Notes: a model not told the origin generated them from the letters alone. Positions 1-6,125 are shown, counted from the first letter of the stretch. The stretch is 6,125 nucleotides of DNA from an uncultured Desulfuromonadales bacterium (GCA_945787295.1 CALZHQ010000118.1:1-6125); one strand, 5' to 3'. Numbers and translations are program-made.

Positions 1-697
1 CGATTCCGAGAGCAATATTGTAAAAGTAGCTGCCGGCCTTTCCGAAATGTTTATCCAATTCTTCCCGCGAGCGCTTTTTCAGGTCGGTCCCAGTCAAAAT
101 ACCGAGATTCTGCATCTTCTTCTCTGTCACCCGGCCGACCCCGTGAAACCGGCGCACTGGCAAATCAGCAATAAAAGCATCTGCCTGCTGCGGAGTAATG
201 ACCGTCAATCCAGCGGATTTGTTCATGTCTGAAGCGATTTTGGCGAGAAACTTATTGTAAGAGACCCCGGCGGAGGCGGTCAGCTGGGTGATTTGTCGAA
301 TTTCTTTACATATCTGTTGCGCCACCCAGGTGGCCGACTGAATCCCCGGCTTATTTTCAGTGACATCAAGATAGGCCTCATCGAGTGAAAGAGGTTCGAC
401 TAAATCGGTGTACTGATGAAAAATCTCGCGGACCTGCCGCGAGGCTTCCCGGTAGGCATCGAAACGGGGGCGGACAAATATCGCCTGCGGGCAGAGCCGG
501 TAGGCACGGGCACAGGACATGGCGGAATGGATACCGAAACGGCGCGCCTCGTAGGAACAGGTTGCCACCACCCCGCGCCCGCCCGGGTCACCACCAACAA
601 TCACCGCTTTCCCACGCAGCGACGGGTTGTCCCGCTGCTCGACGGAAGCGTAAAAGGCATCCATATCGATGTGAATGATTTTGCGTTGTTCACCCAT
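1..697 (-). CDS. dinB: DNA polymerase IV (Y-family translesion polymerase), C-terminus cut by window edge
   Basis: Y-family polymerase that copies past damaged template bases in the cytoplasm, without proofreading. I translated the minus strand from the ATG at 695-697; 232 codons fit before the window edge, so about a third of a usual ~350-residue protein is missing (the little-finger domain). Visible signatures: the N-terminal HIDMDAFYASVEQ block with metal-binding Asp11 and steric-gate Tyr16; the SLDEAYLDVT block with catalytic Asp106 and Glu107; the SAGVSYNKFLAKIASDMNK block around 142-160; and the helix-hairpin-helix thumb segment RRFHGVGRVTEKKM at 182-195. All catalytic residues are intact. 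It starts 49 bases after the rtcB stop on the same strand and is probably cotranscribed. No clear Shine-Dalgarno precedes the ATG. The frame stays open upstream (GTG at -15, TTG at -6), so the exact start is slightly uncertain, but it cannot lie downstream of Met1 without losing the catalytic block. Confidence 0.96.
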   Translation of the reverse strand, partial: MGEQRKIIHIDMDAFYASVEQRDNPSLRGKAVIVGGDPGGRGVVATCSYEARRFGIHSAMSCARAYRLCPQAIFVRPRFDAYREASRQVREIFHQYTDLVEPLSLDEAYLDVTENKPGIQSATWVAQQICKEIRQITQLTASAGVSYNKFLAKIASDMNKSAGLTVITPQQADAFIADLPVRRFHGVGRVTEKKMQNLGILTGTDLKKRSREELDKHFGKAGSYFYNIALGI

Positions 698-731
698 GGA
701 CAAATCAAACACCAGTCGCAGAGCTGAGGCA

Positions 732-748
732 AGTCGGAAAAGCCGACT
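732..748 (-). other. Small hairpin overlapping the rtcB stop codon
   Basis: The 6-bp perfect inverted repeat AGTCGG/CCGACT with a 5-base loop overlaps the TAG stop of rtcB and lies between rtcB and dinB. No T-tract follows it on the minus strand, so it is not a convincing intrinsic terminator. It could stabilise the 3' end of an rtcB message or modulate readthrough into dinB, or it may be chance. The structure is seen directly; the role is a guess. Confidence 0.35.
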
Positions 749-2189
749 ACCCCTTAATCACAGCCAGTGGCTTTAAGCGGGCGACGATTTTACCGATGCC
801 GGCCTGTTCCACAACACTGACGACATCAAGGACATCCTTGTACGATTCGGAGATCTCCTCAGCCACAGTCGCCCGGGAAGAGGCGCGGATGATGATTCCT
901 TGAGATGCCAACTCCTGTTCGATATTGCGACCTCTAGCGAGCTTTTTCGCCGCGTGCCGCGACAGCACCCGCCCCGCCCCATGGCAGGTGGAACCGAAGG
1001 TTTCTTCGAAGCCGCCTTGCGTGCCAACCAGCACATATGAATAGCGACCCATGTCGCCGGGAATCATCACCGGCTGACCGATACTGCTGTAGAGCTTTGG
1101 AGTATCTGGATGCTTCGGTGGGAAAGCCCGGGTCGCACCTTTGCGATGCACACAGAGCCGCCGCTTCTTACCCTGATAGTGATGGGTCTCCATTTTGGCA
1201 ATATTGTGGCAAACGTCGTAAATTGAAGCGATCCGTAACTCGGACTGGCCTTTGCCCAGAACATTTTCGAAACTTTCCCGCACCCAGGCGGTAATCAGCT
1301 GCCGATTGGCAAATGCGAAATTCGCGGCACCAGCCATCGCCGCCAGGTACTGTTGTCCTTCCGGGCTGGTCAAAGGAGCGCAACAGAGTTGCCGGTCAGG
1401 CAGTTCGATGCCGTACTTCGCAGAGGCCCGCTGCATCAGCTTAAGGTGGTCAGCGCAAACCTGGAAGCCGAGGCCACGGCTCCCGGTGTGGATAGTGACC
1501 GTAACCTGACCGGGAAACAAACCCAAAACATCAGCGGCCTGTTGATTGCCGATCTCCTCGACAAGATCGATCTCTAAAAAGTGATTGCCGCTGCCCAATG
1601 TCCCGAGCTGATTGCGTCCCCGCTCCATCGCCCGATCGGAAAGACTCCCCGGGTCGGCACCAGCGATGGCACCCCCTTCTTCGATATGCTCCAGGTCCTC
1701 AGCAACCCCAAACCCGTTCTCGACCGCCCAACGCGCACCCTTACTGAGTACTTTGCGCTCCTCCCCAATACTCAGTTTCAGATCACGCCGGTGGGAACCG
1801 ACCCCAGACGGAACATTTCGATAGAGTTCGTCAGCCAATCTGTCGATCCTTGGACGGATTTCCTCAACAGTCAGTCCGGTGCGCAGCAGCCGCACTCCAC
1901 AGTTGATGTCGTAACCAACACCACCAGGGGAAACCACCCCTTCCTTGGCATCGAAAGCAGCCACGCCGCCGATCGGGAAACCGTATCCCCAATGGATGTC
2001 GGGCATGGCAATTGACGGCCCGACGATTCCGGGCAAAGTGGCAACATTGCGCACTTGTTCCAATGCATTACTCTGCCGCAGATCTCGCATCATCTCTCGG
2101 CTGGCGAAAACCAGACCATCGGTGCGCATTTTTCCTTCTCGGGGAATTCGCCAACGACAGGAATCGAGCTGCTCGACCTGGATGCTCAT
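747..2189 (-). CDS. rtcB: RNA-splicing ligase RtcB (3'-phosphate/5'-OH RNA ligase)
   Basis: GTP- and Mn2+-dependent ligase joining RNA 2',3'-cyclic phosphate or 3'-phosphate ends to 5'-OH ends, used in tRNA splicing or RNA repair. From the ATG at 2187-2189 the product is 480 residues, matching the ~480-residue archaeal-type enzymes rather than the ~408-residue E. coli form. Motifs: GYDINCGVR (Asp94, Cys97), GSGNHFLE (Asn202, His203), HTGSRGLG (His234), DVCHN (His328), and CHGAGR with the guanylated His403. This numbering falls within one residue of the Pyrococcus horikoshii enzyme (Asp95, Cys98, His203, His234, His329, His404). The frame extends to a TTG at 2222, but the ATG at 2189 has a GGGAG site six bases upstream and gives the family length, so I prefer it. 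It lies 36 bases after archease, its activating partner. The stop is TAG. Confidence 0.97.
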   Translation of the reverse strand: MSIQVEQLDSCRWRIPREGKMRTDGLVFASREMMRDLRQSNALEQVRNVATLPGIVGPSIAMPDIHWGYGFPIGGVAAFDAKEGVVSPGGVGYDINCGVRLLRTGLTVEEIRPRIDRLADELYRNVPSGVGSHRRDLKLSIGEERKVLSKGARWAVENGFGVAEDLEHIEEGGAIAGADPGSLSDRAMERGRNQLGTLGSGNHFLEIDLVEEIGNQQAADVLGLFPGQVTVTIHTGSRGLGFQVCADHLKLMQRASAKYGIELPDRQLCCAPLTSPEGQQYLAAMAGAANFAFANRQLITAWVRESFENVLGKGQSELRIASIYDVCHNIAKMETHHYQGKKRRLCVHRKGATRAFPPKHPDTPKLYSSIGQPVMIPGDMGRYSYVLVGTQGGFEETFGSTCHGAGRVLSRHAAKKLARGRNIEQELASQGIIIRASSRATVAEEISESYKDVLDVVSVVEQAGIGKIVARLKPLAVIKG

Positions 2190-2195
2190 AATCTG

Positions 2196-2200
2196 CTCCC
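2196..2200 (-). promoter_or_regulatory. rtcB ribosome binding site (decides the start)
   Basis: GGGAG on the minus strand sits six bases before the ATG at 2189. The competing TTG at 2222 lies only three bases after the archease stop and has no purine-rich site. This supports the 480-residue start over the 491-residue frame. Confidence 0.75.
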
Positions 2201-2225
2201 GGTTCGCTGTGGTGACTGGCAAGGG

Positions 2226-2642
2226 TCAGAGATCGACATAAACTTGTGCTCGCCAGCCGCCATCTATCCGCTCCACTTTGATCTGATGATAAGTGATGGC
2301 TTTTATTTCCCGCTCCAGTTGATGCCGCTCAGGATCAGCCGGCTCGCCCGCCACTCGGACAAGCAGCTGTTGCTCGGTGATTTTCTGTATCTCAAAATCG
2401 GCGGGTAGAAACTGTCGCGATTCGAGCAGGTAGAGCAATTCACTCAACCAGTTAACCAGCAGCTCCTCACGGTCATGAGCCATCACCTCAACTATCATAT
2501 CCTGCCGAGACTGAATGTCTTCAGCAGAAGTCACAATCTGTCGTAAACCCAGCGCCGCCTGCTGAAAAAGGGCGGCAAGGGTCTCCCCTTCCGCCGCGAT
2601 TCCCATATCGGCCGTATGTTCCAGCAAGTGAAACTGGTTCAT
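2226..2642 (-). CDS. Archease (RtcB-activating protein)
   Basis: Small cytoplasmic protein that speeds guanylylation of RtcB, allows multiple turnover and broadens its NTP use. At 138 residues it has normal family length. Signatures: the N-terminal LLEHTADMGI block (Asp12, an expected metal ligand), the central LVNWLSELLYLLE helix at 62-74, the EIKAITYHQIKVE strand at 112-124, and the C-terminal QVYVDL ending with Asp137, another expected metal ligand. The start is fixed by the conserved block lying right at the N-terminus. A strong GGGAGGAG site is present, but 13 bases upstream of the ATG, longer than usual. The gene lies 44 bases after the zinc-ribbon gene and 36 bases before rtcB, the classical archease-rtcB pairing, so it most likely serves this RtcB. 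Confidence 0.95.
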   Translation of the reverse strand: MNQFHLLEHTADMGIAAEGETLAALFQQAALGLRQIVTSAEDIQSRQDMIVEVMAHDREELLVNWLSELLYLLESRQFLPADFEIQKITEQQLLVRVAGEPADPERHQLEREIKAITYHQIKVERIDGGWRAQVYVDL

Positions 2643-2655
2643 AAATTAATCAGTG

Positions 2656-2663
2656 CTCCTCCC
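2656..2663 (-). promoter_or_regulatory. Archease ribosome binding site with long spacing
   Basis: GGGAGGAG on the minus strand is a near-perfect anti-Shine-Dalgarno match, but it ends 13 bases before the archease ATG instead of the usual 5-9. No in-frame alternative start lies at a better distance, so the ATG at 2642 is kept. The AT-rich spacer (ATTAATTT) may reduce translation or leave it unaffected. Confidence 0.5.
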
Positions 2664-2686
2664 GGTGACAATTGCCAGCCGCAGTT

Positions 2687-3205
2687 TCAGAGCATCCGCT
2701 CCCAACTGACGCGGCAAAGATCGGGGTTTCCGGCCCAGGAGATTTTCAGTTCACCCCGATGGGCACGGTGCAAGACCCGGCCAAGGTGCTCTGCCAACTT
2801 CTCTTCCGTGGTTTCTATCACCAGCTTATCCTTATCACGGGTCATGCGAATAATCCGCTCGAGGGGATTCTTGTTATAGGCCTTGGTCTCTTCGTTTTTT
2901 AAGATATTGCGGATTTCCTTTTCATGCTCCCAAAGATAGCTGCCGCGTAAGGTCACGATGCCCTCCGAATAACCAGCATCGATTTTCTGACAGGCGGGGC
3001 AGGTCACTTTGTTGATTTTCGGACTCAATTCAAGTTCACGATAGGTTTCTGAATCGCATGTCCAGCGTTTGCGGTGGAAGGCGGCATGGCAAGTGGTACA
3101 GAGTGACGGCTCTCTGGTTCTTTCATGCGACAAAAACGGATCGGCATTGGTCGCCTGGCGGCCCTTTTTGTCACTGATCCCAAATTTACTGACATCTCTT
3201 TGCAT
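2687..3205 (-). CDS. BCAM0308/NMD3-like zinc-ribbon protein
   Basis: A 172-residue soluble protein whose layout I recognise as the BCAM0308 family, often annotated as NMD protein affecting ribosome stability and mRNA decay. Its molecular function is not established. Visible: a basic, polar N-terminus (1-33); a zinc-ribbon-like pair of CxxC knuckles, Cys36/Cys39 (CTTCHAAFH) and Cys69/Cys72 (CPACQK), with His40 and His44 nearby; then KIDAGYSEGIVTLRGSYL; a charged helical stretch with HEKEIRNILKNEE at 94-106; and a C-terminal domain containing LAEHLGRVLHRAHRGELKISW (137-157). There is no signal peptide or membrane segment. The start is supported by a GGGGG site five bases before the ATG. It leads the cluster with archease, rtcB and dinB, which suggests a role linked to RNA or ribosomes; that link is inference. 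The family call is by recalled pattern, not a search. Confidence 0.8.
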   Translation of the reverse strand: MQRDVSKFGISDKKGRQATNADPFLSHERTREPSLCTTCHAAFHRKRWTCDSETYRELELSPKINKVTCPACQKIDAGYSEGIVTLRGSYLWEHEKEIRNILKNEETKAYNKNPLERIIRMTRDKDKLVIETTEEKLAEHLGRVLHRAHRGELKISWAGNPDLCRVSWERML

Positions 3206-3244
3206 AACGACCCCCTTTTTTCTAAGGCTCTACAGCTTGATATT

Positions 3245-3253
3245 ATTATAACA
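3245..3253 (-). promoter_or_regulatory. Extended -10 promoter for the RNA-repair cluster
   Basis: The minus strand reads TGTTATAAT: a perfect TATAAT preceded by the TGn extended -10 element, about 40 bases before the BCAM0308-like start, giving a leader of roughly 33 bases. The -35 region (GGTGAG at 17-bp spacing) is poor, as is common for extended -10 promoters. No sigma-54 -24/-12 pair with correct spacing is visible, unlike RtcR-controlled rtc operons. The odd palindrome TTGCAGCAA at 3277-3285 lies just upstream. Confidence 0.6.
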
Positions 3254-3327
3254 TCGCAACCACCTTTCTCACCCTGTTGCAGCAAAATAATGACGACAAT
3301 ATAGACACTTACCATTAAATTCAGAAA

Positions 3328-3339
3328 TTTGCCGGCAAA
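3328..3339. repeat. 12-bp palindrome containing TTGCCGGCAA (copy 1)
   Basis: TTTGCCGGCAAA is a perfect palindrome just past the terminator of the selenoprotein gene and about 80 bp upstream of the cluster promoter. Its 10-bp core recurs exactly at 3858-3867 in the divergent promoter region on the other side of the selenoprotein gene. It could be a regulator operator; the protein is unknown. Confidence 0.4.
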
Positions 3340-3340
3340 C

Positions 3341-3385
3341 AATAAAAAGCCGTCAGGACGATGAACCACATCGCCCTAACGGCTT
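3341..3385 (-). terminator. Rho-independent terminator of the selenoprotein gene
   Basis: A long hairpin spans 3347-3385: 7 bp (AAGCCGT/ACGGCTT), a mismatch, 3 bp, a mismatch, then 5 bp (CGATG/CATCG) around a 5-base loop. On the minus strand the stem runs into TTTTTATTGTTT, so it terminates transcription coming from 3801 downward, 78 bases after the selenoprotein stop. The plus-strand side has no T-run, so it is probably one-directional. Confidence 0.85.
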
Positions 3386-3462
3386 ATCCCGGTAACTTGG
3401 TAATCTCCGCAAACGAAAAACAAACCCTGTCGCGGCCAATTTATCGCCCTTAAGCGAAGTAA

Positions 3463-3801
3463 CTACTTTACCCAGCCCTGATACAGGTCGAGATTAAAAC
3501 CGACCACAAACTGGTTTCCAAACCGGTAGGTCGGGGCGCGCAGGTTACCACTCGGCCCCATCACATTTTTCAGGACAGCCTCTTTTTCATCGCTCACAGA
3601 CTCGAAACGCTGCACCTTCTTGCCCTTGGCTACGGCGATAGATTTTGCCCCTTGTAACAATTCCCAAGCTTGCGCTTCATCAATTTTTGTTTTTCGCGCA
3701 TCGACAACCTCTGCTGCTGATACTTTTTCGCTCTCAAGAAACTCTTGAGCATTTTTACAAGAAGTTCAGCCCTTACGCAAATACGCCCAATCGATTTTCA
3801 T
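3463..3801 (-). CDS. ArsC/Spx-like thioredoxin-fold selenoprotein (in-frame UGA = Sec12)
   Basis: Translating from the ATG at 3799-3801 gives a 112-residue protein with one internal TGA at codon 12. It begins MKIDWAYLRKG, then the TGA, then TSCKNAQEF, so decoding as selenocysteine makes a Sec-Thr-Ser-Cys redox motif (Sec12, Cys15) in the place where ArsC/Spx-like thioredoxin-fold proteins carry CxxC. The rest fits that fold: a VVDARKTKIDEAQAWELL segment at 32-49 and a GPSGNLRAPTYRFG block at 82-95 with the expected cis-proline (Pro90) and Arg88. Support for readthrough: an AAGAGGAG site six bases before the ATG, codon-like sequence and family-like residues on both sides of the TGA, and a SECIS-like hairpin downstream. 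Without readthrough only a 65-residue stub from a TTG at 3660, lacking the redox motif, could be made. I recall a family called ArsC family (seleno)protein in related bacteria. The substrate is unknown: probably a thiol/disulfide or peroxide-linked redox role rather than proven arsenate reduction. It has its own promoter and terminator. The alternative is a sequencing error or a pseudogene. Confidence 0.88.
3733..3749 (-). promoter_or_regulatory. Bacterial SECIS-like hairpin
   Basis: On the minus strand CTCAAGA and TCTTGAG form a perfect 7-bp stem closed by a GTT loop. The stem starts 16 bases after the UGA and the apical loop begins 23 bases after it. Bacterial SECIS elements lie inside the coding region just after UGA and typically have a G in the first two loop positions, about 16-37 nt from the UGA; this element meets both. 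It would recruit SelB with Sec-tRNA. Confidence 0.7.
3766..3768 (-). other. Selenocysteine codon (TGA) of the ArsC-like selenoprotein
   Basis: This in-frame TGA is codon 12 of the 3463-3801 gene and sits at the first redox position of the U-T-S-C motif. It should be annotated as a translation exception (Sec), not a stop. Confidence 0.85.
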
Positions 3802-3807
3802 CCAGAT

Positions 3808-3815
3808 CTCCTCTT
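3808..3815 (-). promoter_or_regulatory. Ribosome binding site of the selenoprotein gene
   Basis: AAGAGGAG on the minus strand ends six bases before the ATG at 3801. This near-ideal site places translation start upstream of the in-frame TGA, which argues that the TGA is read through rather than lying outside the gene. Confidence 0.8.
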
Positions 3816-3841
3816 GATTTTAGGGTTTCGAATAGACTTAG

Positions 3842-3870
3842 AGATTATCATAGTACCTTGCCGGCAACAA
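3842..3870 (-). promoter_or_regulatory. Candidate promoter of the selenoprotein gene
   Basis: The minus strand has TTGTTG (3865-3870), a 17-bp spacer and TAATCT (3842-3847), predicting a start near 3835 and a leader of about 34 bases. The overlapping GATAAT could be an alternative -10. The TTGCCGGCAA palindrome (3858-3867) covers part of the spacer and -35, so a protein bound there could block this promoter. Confidence 0.4.
3858..3867. repeat. TTGCCGGCAA palindrome (copy 2) in the divergent promoter region
   Basis: A perfect 10-bp palindrome identical to the core of the one at 3328-3339. It overlaps the candidate selenoprotein promoter and lies 50 bp upstream of the -10 of the plus-strand TAXI gene, so one regulator could affect both. 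The role is inferred from position only. Confidence 0.4.
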
Positions 3871-3916
3871 AATACTGGGCCGCTTTCGGCAAGCCACCAA
3901 AAAAAATATTTTCAGT

Positions 3917-3922
3917 TATAAT
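3917..3922 (+). promoter_or_regulatory. -10 element for the TAXI binding-protein gene
   Basis: A perfect TATAAT lies 25 bases before the TAXI start codon, preceded by an A/T-rich stretch (3899-3912) that could act like an UP element. The -35 at 17-bp spacing is poor, so an activator may be needed. A GGAGAG ribosome binding site (3939-3944) follows. Confidence 0.5.
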
Positions 3923-3947
3923 TCTCATTAAGGACAACGGAGAGCCT

Positions 3948-4907
3948 ATGCCCAGAGTACTCCTCATTATTGCCAGCTGCGCCCTTCTTCTCTTGGTTCT
4001 GGTGCTTGCCAACTCACGCAATCCGGACACCATCAAGCTTGGTGGTGGGCCAGAGGGCGGAACTTTTACCATAATTGCCAACGGAATCGCCTCTCTTTTG
4101 CAGCAGGAACATCCAGACCAACAAATTACCGTCATCAGCTCTGGCGGTTCTGTCGCCAATCTGAAAAAAGTCGATACCGGTGCAGTCATCATGGCGCTGG
4201 CCTATGCTGGCGACGCGTACCTCGGCAGGCAGGGGGAACTGTCTAAAGAAACAACTCGCTTAACAAACATCCGTGCTCTCGGGCGAATCTACGGATCCAC
4301 AGCGCAACTTGCCGTGCTAGAGAAAAGTGTCATCCAGGACCCATATGATCTGGTTTATCGCCGGATAGCTATAGGCAGTTCCGGATCAGGTGCGGCTCAC
4401 AGTGCGGAACGTTATTTCCGTGCCATCGGTATCTGGGATCATATCACCCCCCTGTATATCGGTTACGCTCTGGGGATGACTGAACTTGGCTCTGGCCGTG
4501 CTGAAGCGGTTTGGCAACTGGTCGGCGCCCCCAGTTCTTCCATTACGAAATTCAACAAAAAACAGCCGCTGCGGCTGATTAATTTGAATAAAGCCGCCCG
4601 CTCAAGCGATTTCTTTACTCAAAATCCTTATTACACAGAAACTGAAATCCCAGCCAACACCTATTTTGGCCAAACTCGCGCAGTAGAAACTTTTCAGGAT
4701 AACAGCCTGCTGGTGACCCATATCGATACCGATACGGAGCTCCTGAAAAGTACGCTGAAGCAGCTCTACAGTCCAGCGGGAATTGCCGCTTTGCGCAAGC
4801 TGCACCCGATCGCGCAAGATCTAGAAATCCCCAAAGGGTTGCAGGGGATCATCATTCCGCTCCACCCGGTTGCTGAGGAGTTCTGGCGAAAGTCTGGTCA
4901 ACTCTGA
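3948..4907 (+). CDS. TRAP transporter solute-binding protein, TAXI family
   Basis: Periplasmic substrate-binding component of TAXI-type TRAP transporters, which use ion gradients to take up organic acids; the ligand is not predictable here. 319 residues, close to the family's usual length. The N-terminus (residues 4-21, LLIIASCALLLLVLVLA) is a hydrophobic signal peptide or anchor. Cys11 lies inside the hydrophobic run, so it is not a normal lipobox. Family blocks: LGGGPEGGTF (31-40), SSGGSVANL (64-72), IAIGSSGSGAA (140-150), IPANTYFGQT (234-243) and IIIPLHPVAEEFWRKSG (301-317). The start at the ATG 3948-3950 is chosen because of the GGAGAG site and the signal peptide directly after it. The same frame stays open back to 3645, but that stretch overlaps the opposite-strand selenoprotein. 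No TRAP membrane subunit (DctQ/DctM-like) gene adjoins it, so it must work with a remote permease or in sensing. Confidence 0.92.
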   Translation: MPRVLLIIASCALLLLVLVLANSRNPDTIKLGGGPEGGTFTIIANGIASLLQQEHPDQQITVISSGGSVANLKKVDTGAVIMALAYAGDAYLGRQGELSKETTRLTNIRALGRIYGSTAQLAVLEKSVIQDPYDLVYRRIAIGSSGSGAAHSAERYFRAIGIWDHITPLYIGYALGMTELGSGRAEAVWQLVGAPSSSITKFNKKQPLRLINLNKAARSSDFFTQNPYYTETEIPANTYFGQTRAVETFQDNSLLVTHIDTDTELLKSTLKQLYSPAGIAALRKLHPIAQDLEIPKGLQGIIIPLHPVAEEFWRKSGQL

Positions 4908-4975
4908 ACAGCACTCACAAATCGAGAGACTAAATCAATCGGTGAGAGAGCCGTGGCTTAAATCACAATGTCAGG

Positions 4976-4989
4976 TAGAATCTATTCTA
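4976..4989. repeat. Inverted repeat TAGAAT-ct-ATTCTA upstream of aceE
   Basis: A perfect 6-bp inverted repeat with a 2-bp centre, 44 bases before the aceE start. It could be an operator for aceE control, or TAGAAT could be part of a -10. No good -35 is visible upstream. The 126-base gap between the TAXI stop and aceE holds no convincing terminator, so partial cotranscription is possible. Confidence 0.3.
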
Positions 4990-5033
4990 GAGAGATAAAT
5001 ACCCCTGAGAGTCTCATCAACGAGGAGCTGAGG

Positions 5034-6125
<1,092 letters not shown>

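Noticed and set aside
385..727. Plus-strand open frames of about 100 residues
   Set aside because: Antisense shadows of dinB with low-complexity, Arg/Pro/Gly-rich translations.
1581..2015. 144-residue plus-strand open frame
   Set aside because: It is antisense to rtcB, whose catalytic motifs fully explain this DNA; no ribosome site or recognisable protein.
3245..3300. Sigma-54 promoter for the rtcB cluster, as in RtcR-regulated operons
   Set aside because: GG and TTGC elements are present but not at the required -24/-12 spacing, and no rtcR gene is in the window.
3341..3390. Riboswitch (for example c-di-GMP type) in the 3340-3460 gap
   Set aside because: The structure is a simple long hairpin with a T-tract on the minus strand after a gene end, and no riboswitch core was recognised.
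3463..3660. A 65-residue minus-strand frame as a stand-alone small gene
   Set aside because: It starts at a TTG without a ribosome site and is the C-terminal part of the 112-codon selenoprotein gene, whose ATG and strong ribosome site lie upstream of the TGA.
3463..3801. Pseudogene or nonsense mutation explanation for the in-frame TGA
   Set aside because: The TGA falls exactly at the redox residue, a SECIS-like stem follows, and the rest of the gene is undamaged with intact expression signals. It cannot be fully excluded without genome-wide Sec machinery data.
3645..3947. Long N-terminal extension of the TAXI protein on the plus strand
   Set aside because: It overlaps the opposite-strand selenoprotein and its promoter; the signal peptide and ribosome site place the start at 3948.
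3948..4000. Lipoprotein signal at Cys11 of the TAXI protein
   Set aside because: The IASC string precedes most of the hydrophobic segment, whereas a lipobox cysteine should follow it.

Overview
The window looks like chromosomal DNA of a Deltaproteobacterium, most likely a Desulfuromonadales-type anaerobe. That assignment is inference. It rests on a UGA-containing ArsC-like selenoprotein gene, an orphan TAXI-type TRAP binding protein, a BCAM0308/NMD3-like zinc-ribbon gene beside archease-rtcB, a homodimeric-type aceE, and moderate GC content with strong GGAG-type ribosome binding sites. No mobile element, tRNA, rRNA or CRISPR array is visible.

Left half, minus strand (3253 down to 1): a tight four-gene cluster reads from an extended -10 promoter near 3245-3253. 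The order is a small zinc-ribbon protein of the BCAM0308/NMD3-like kind (2687-3205), archease (2226-2642), the RNA ligase rtcB (747-2189) and DNA polymerase IV dinB (starts at 697 and runs off the left edge). Gaps are 44, 36 and 49 bases. Archease activates RtcB, so the core is an RNA repair or RNA splicing module. It is flanked by a possible RNA- or ribosome-associated protein and a translesion DNA polymerase, which suggests a nucleic-acid damage theme.

Centre, minus strand (3341-3870): a 112-residue thioredoxin-fold ArsC/Spx-like protein is encoded at 3463-3801, with an in-frame TGA at codon 12 inside a Sec-Thr-Ser-Cys redox motif. A perfect 7-bp hairpin with a G-starting loop sits at a typical bacterial SECIS distance downstream of the TGA. 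A near-ideal ribosome binding site precedes the start, and a long hairpin plus T-tract terminator follows the stop. Conventional gene calling would truncate this gene or miss it. The 10-bp palindrome TTGCCGGCAA occurs on both sides of it.

Right half, plus strand: a divergent promoter drives a TAXI-family TRAP solute-binding protein (3948-4907) with no TRAP membrane subunits next to it. After a 126-base gap holding a small inverted repeat comes aceE (5034 to the right edge), the E1 component of the pyruvate dehydrogenase complex, which links glycolysis to acetyl-CoA.
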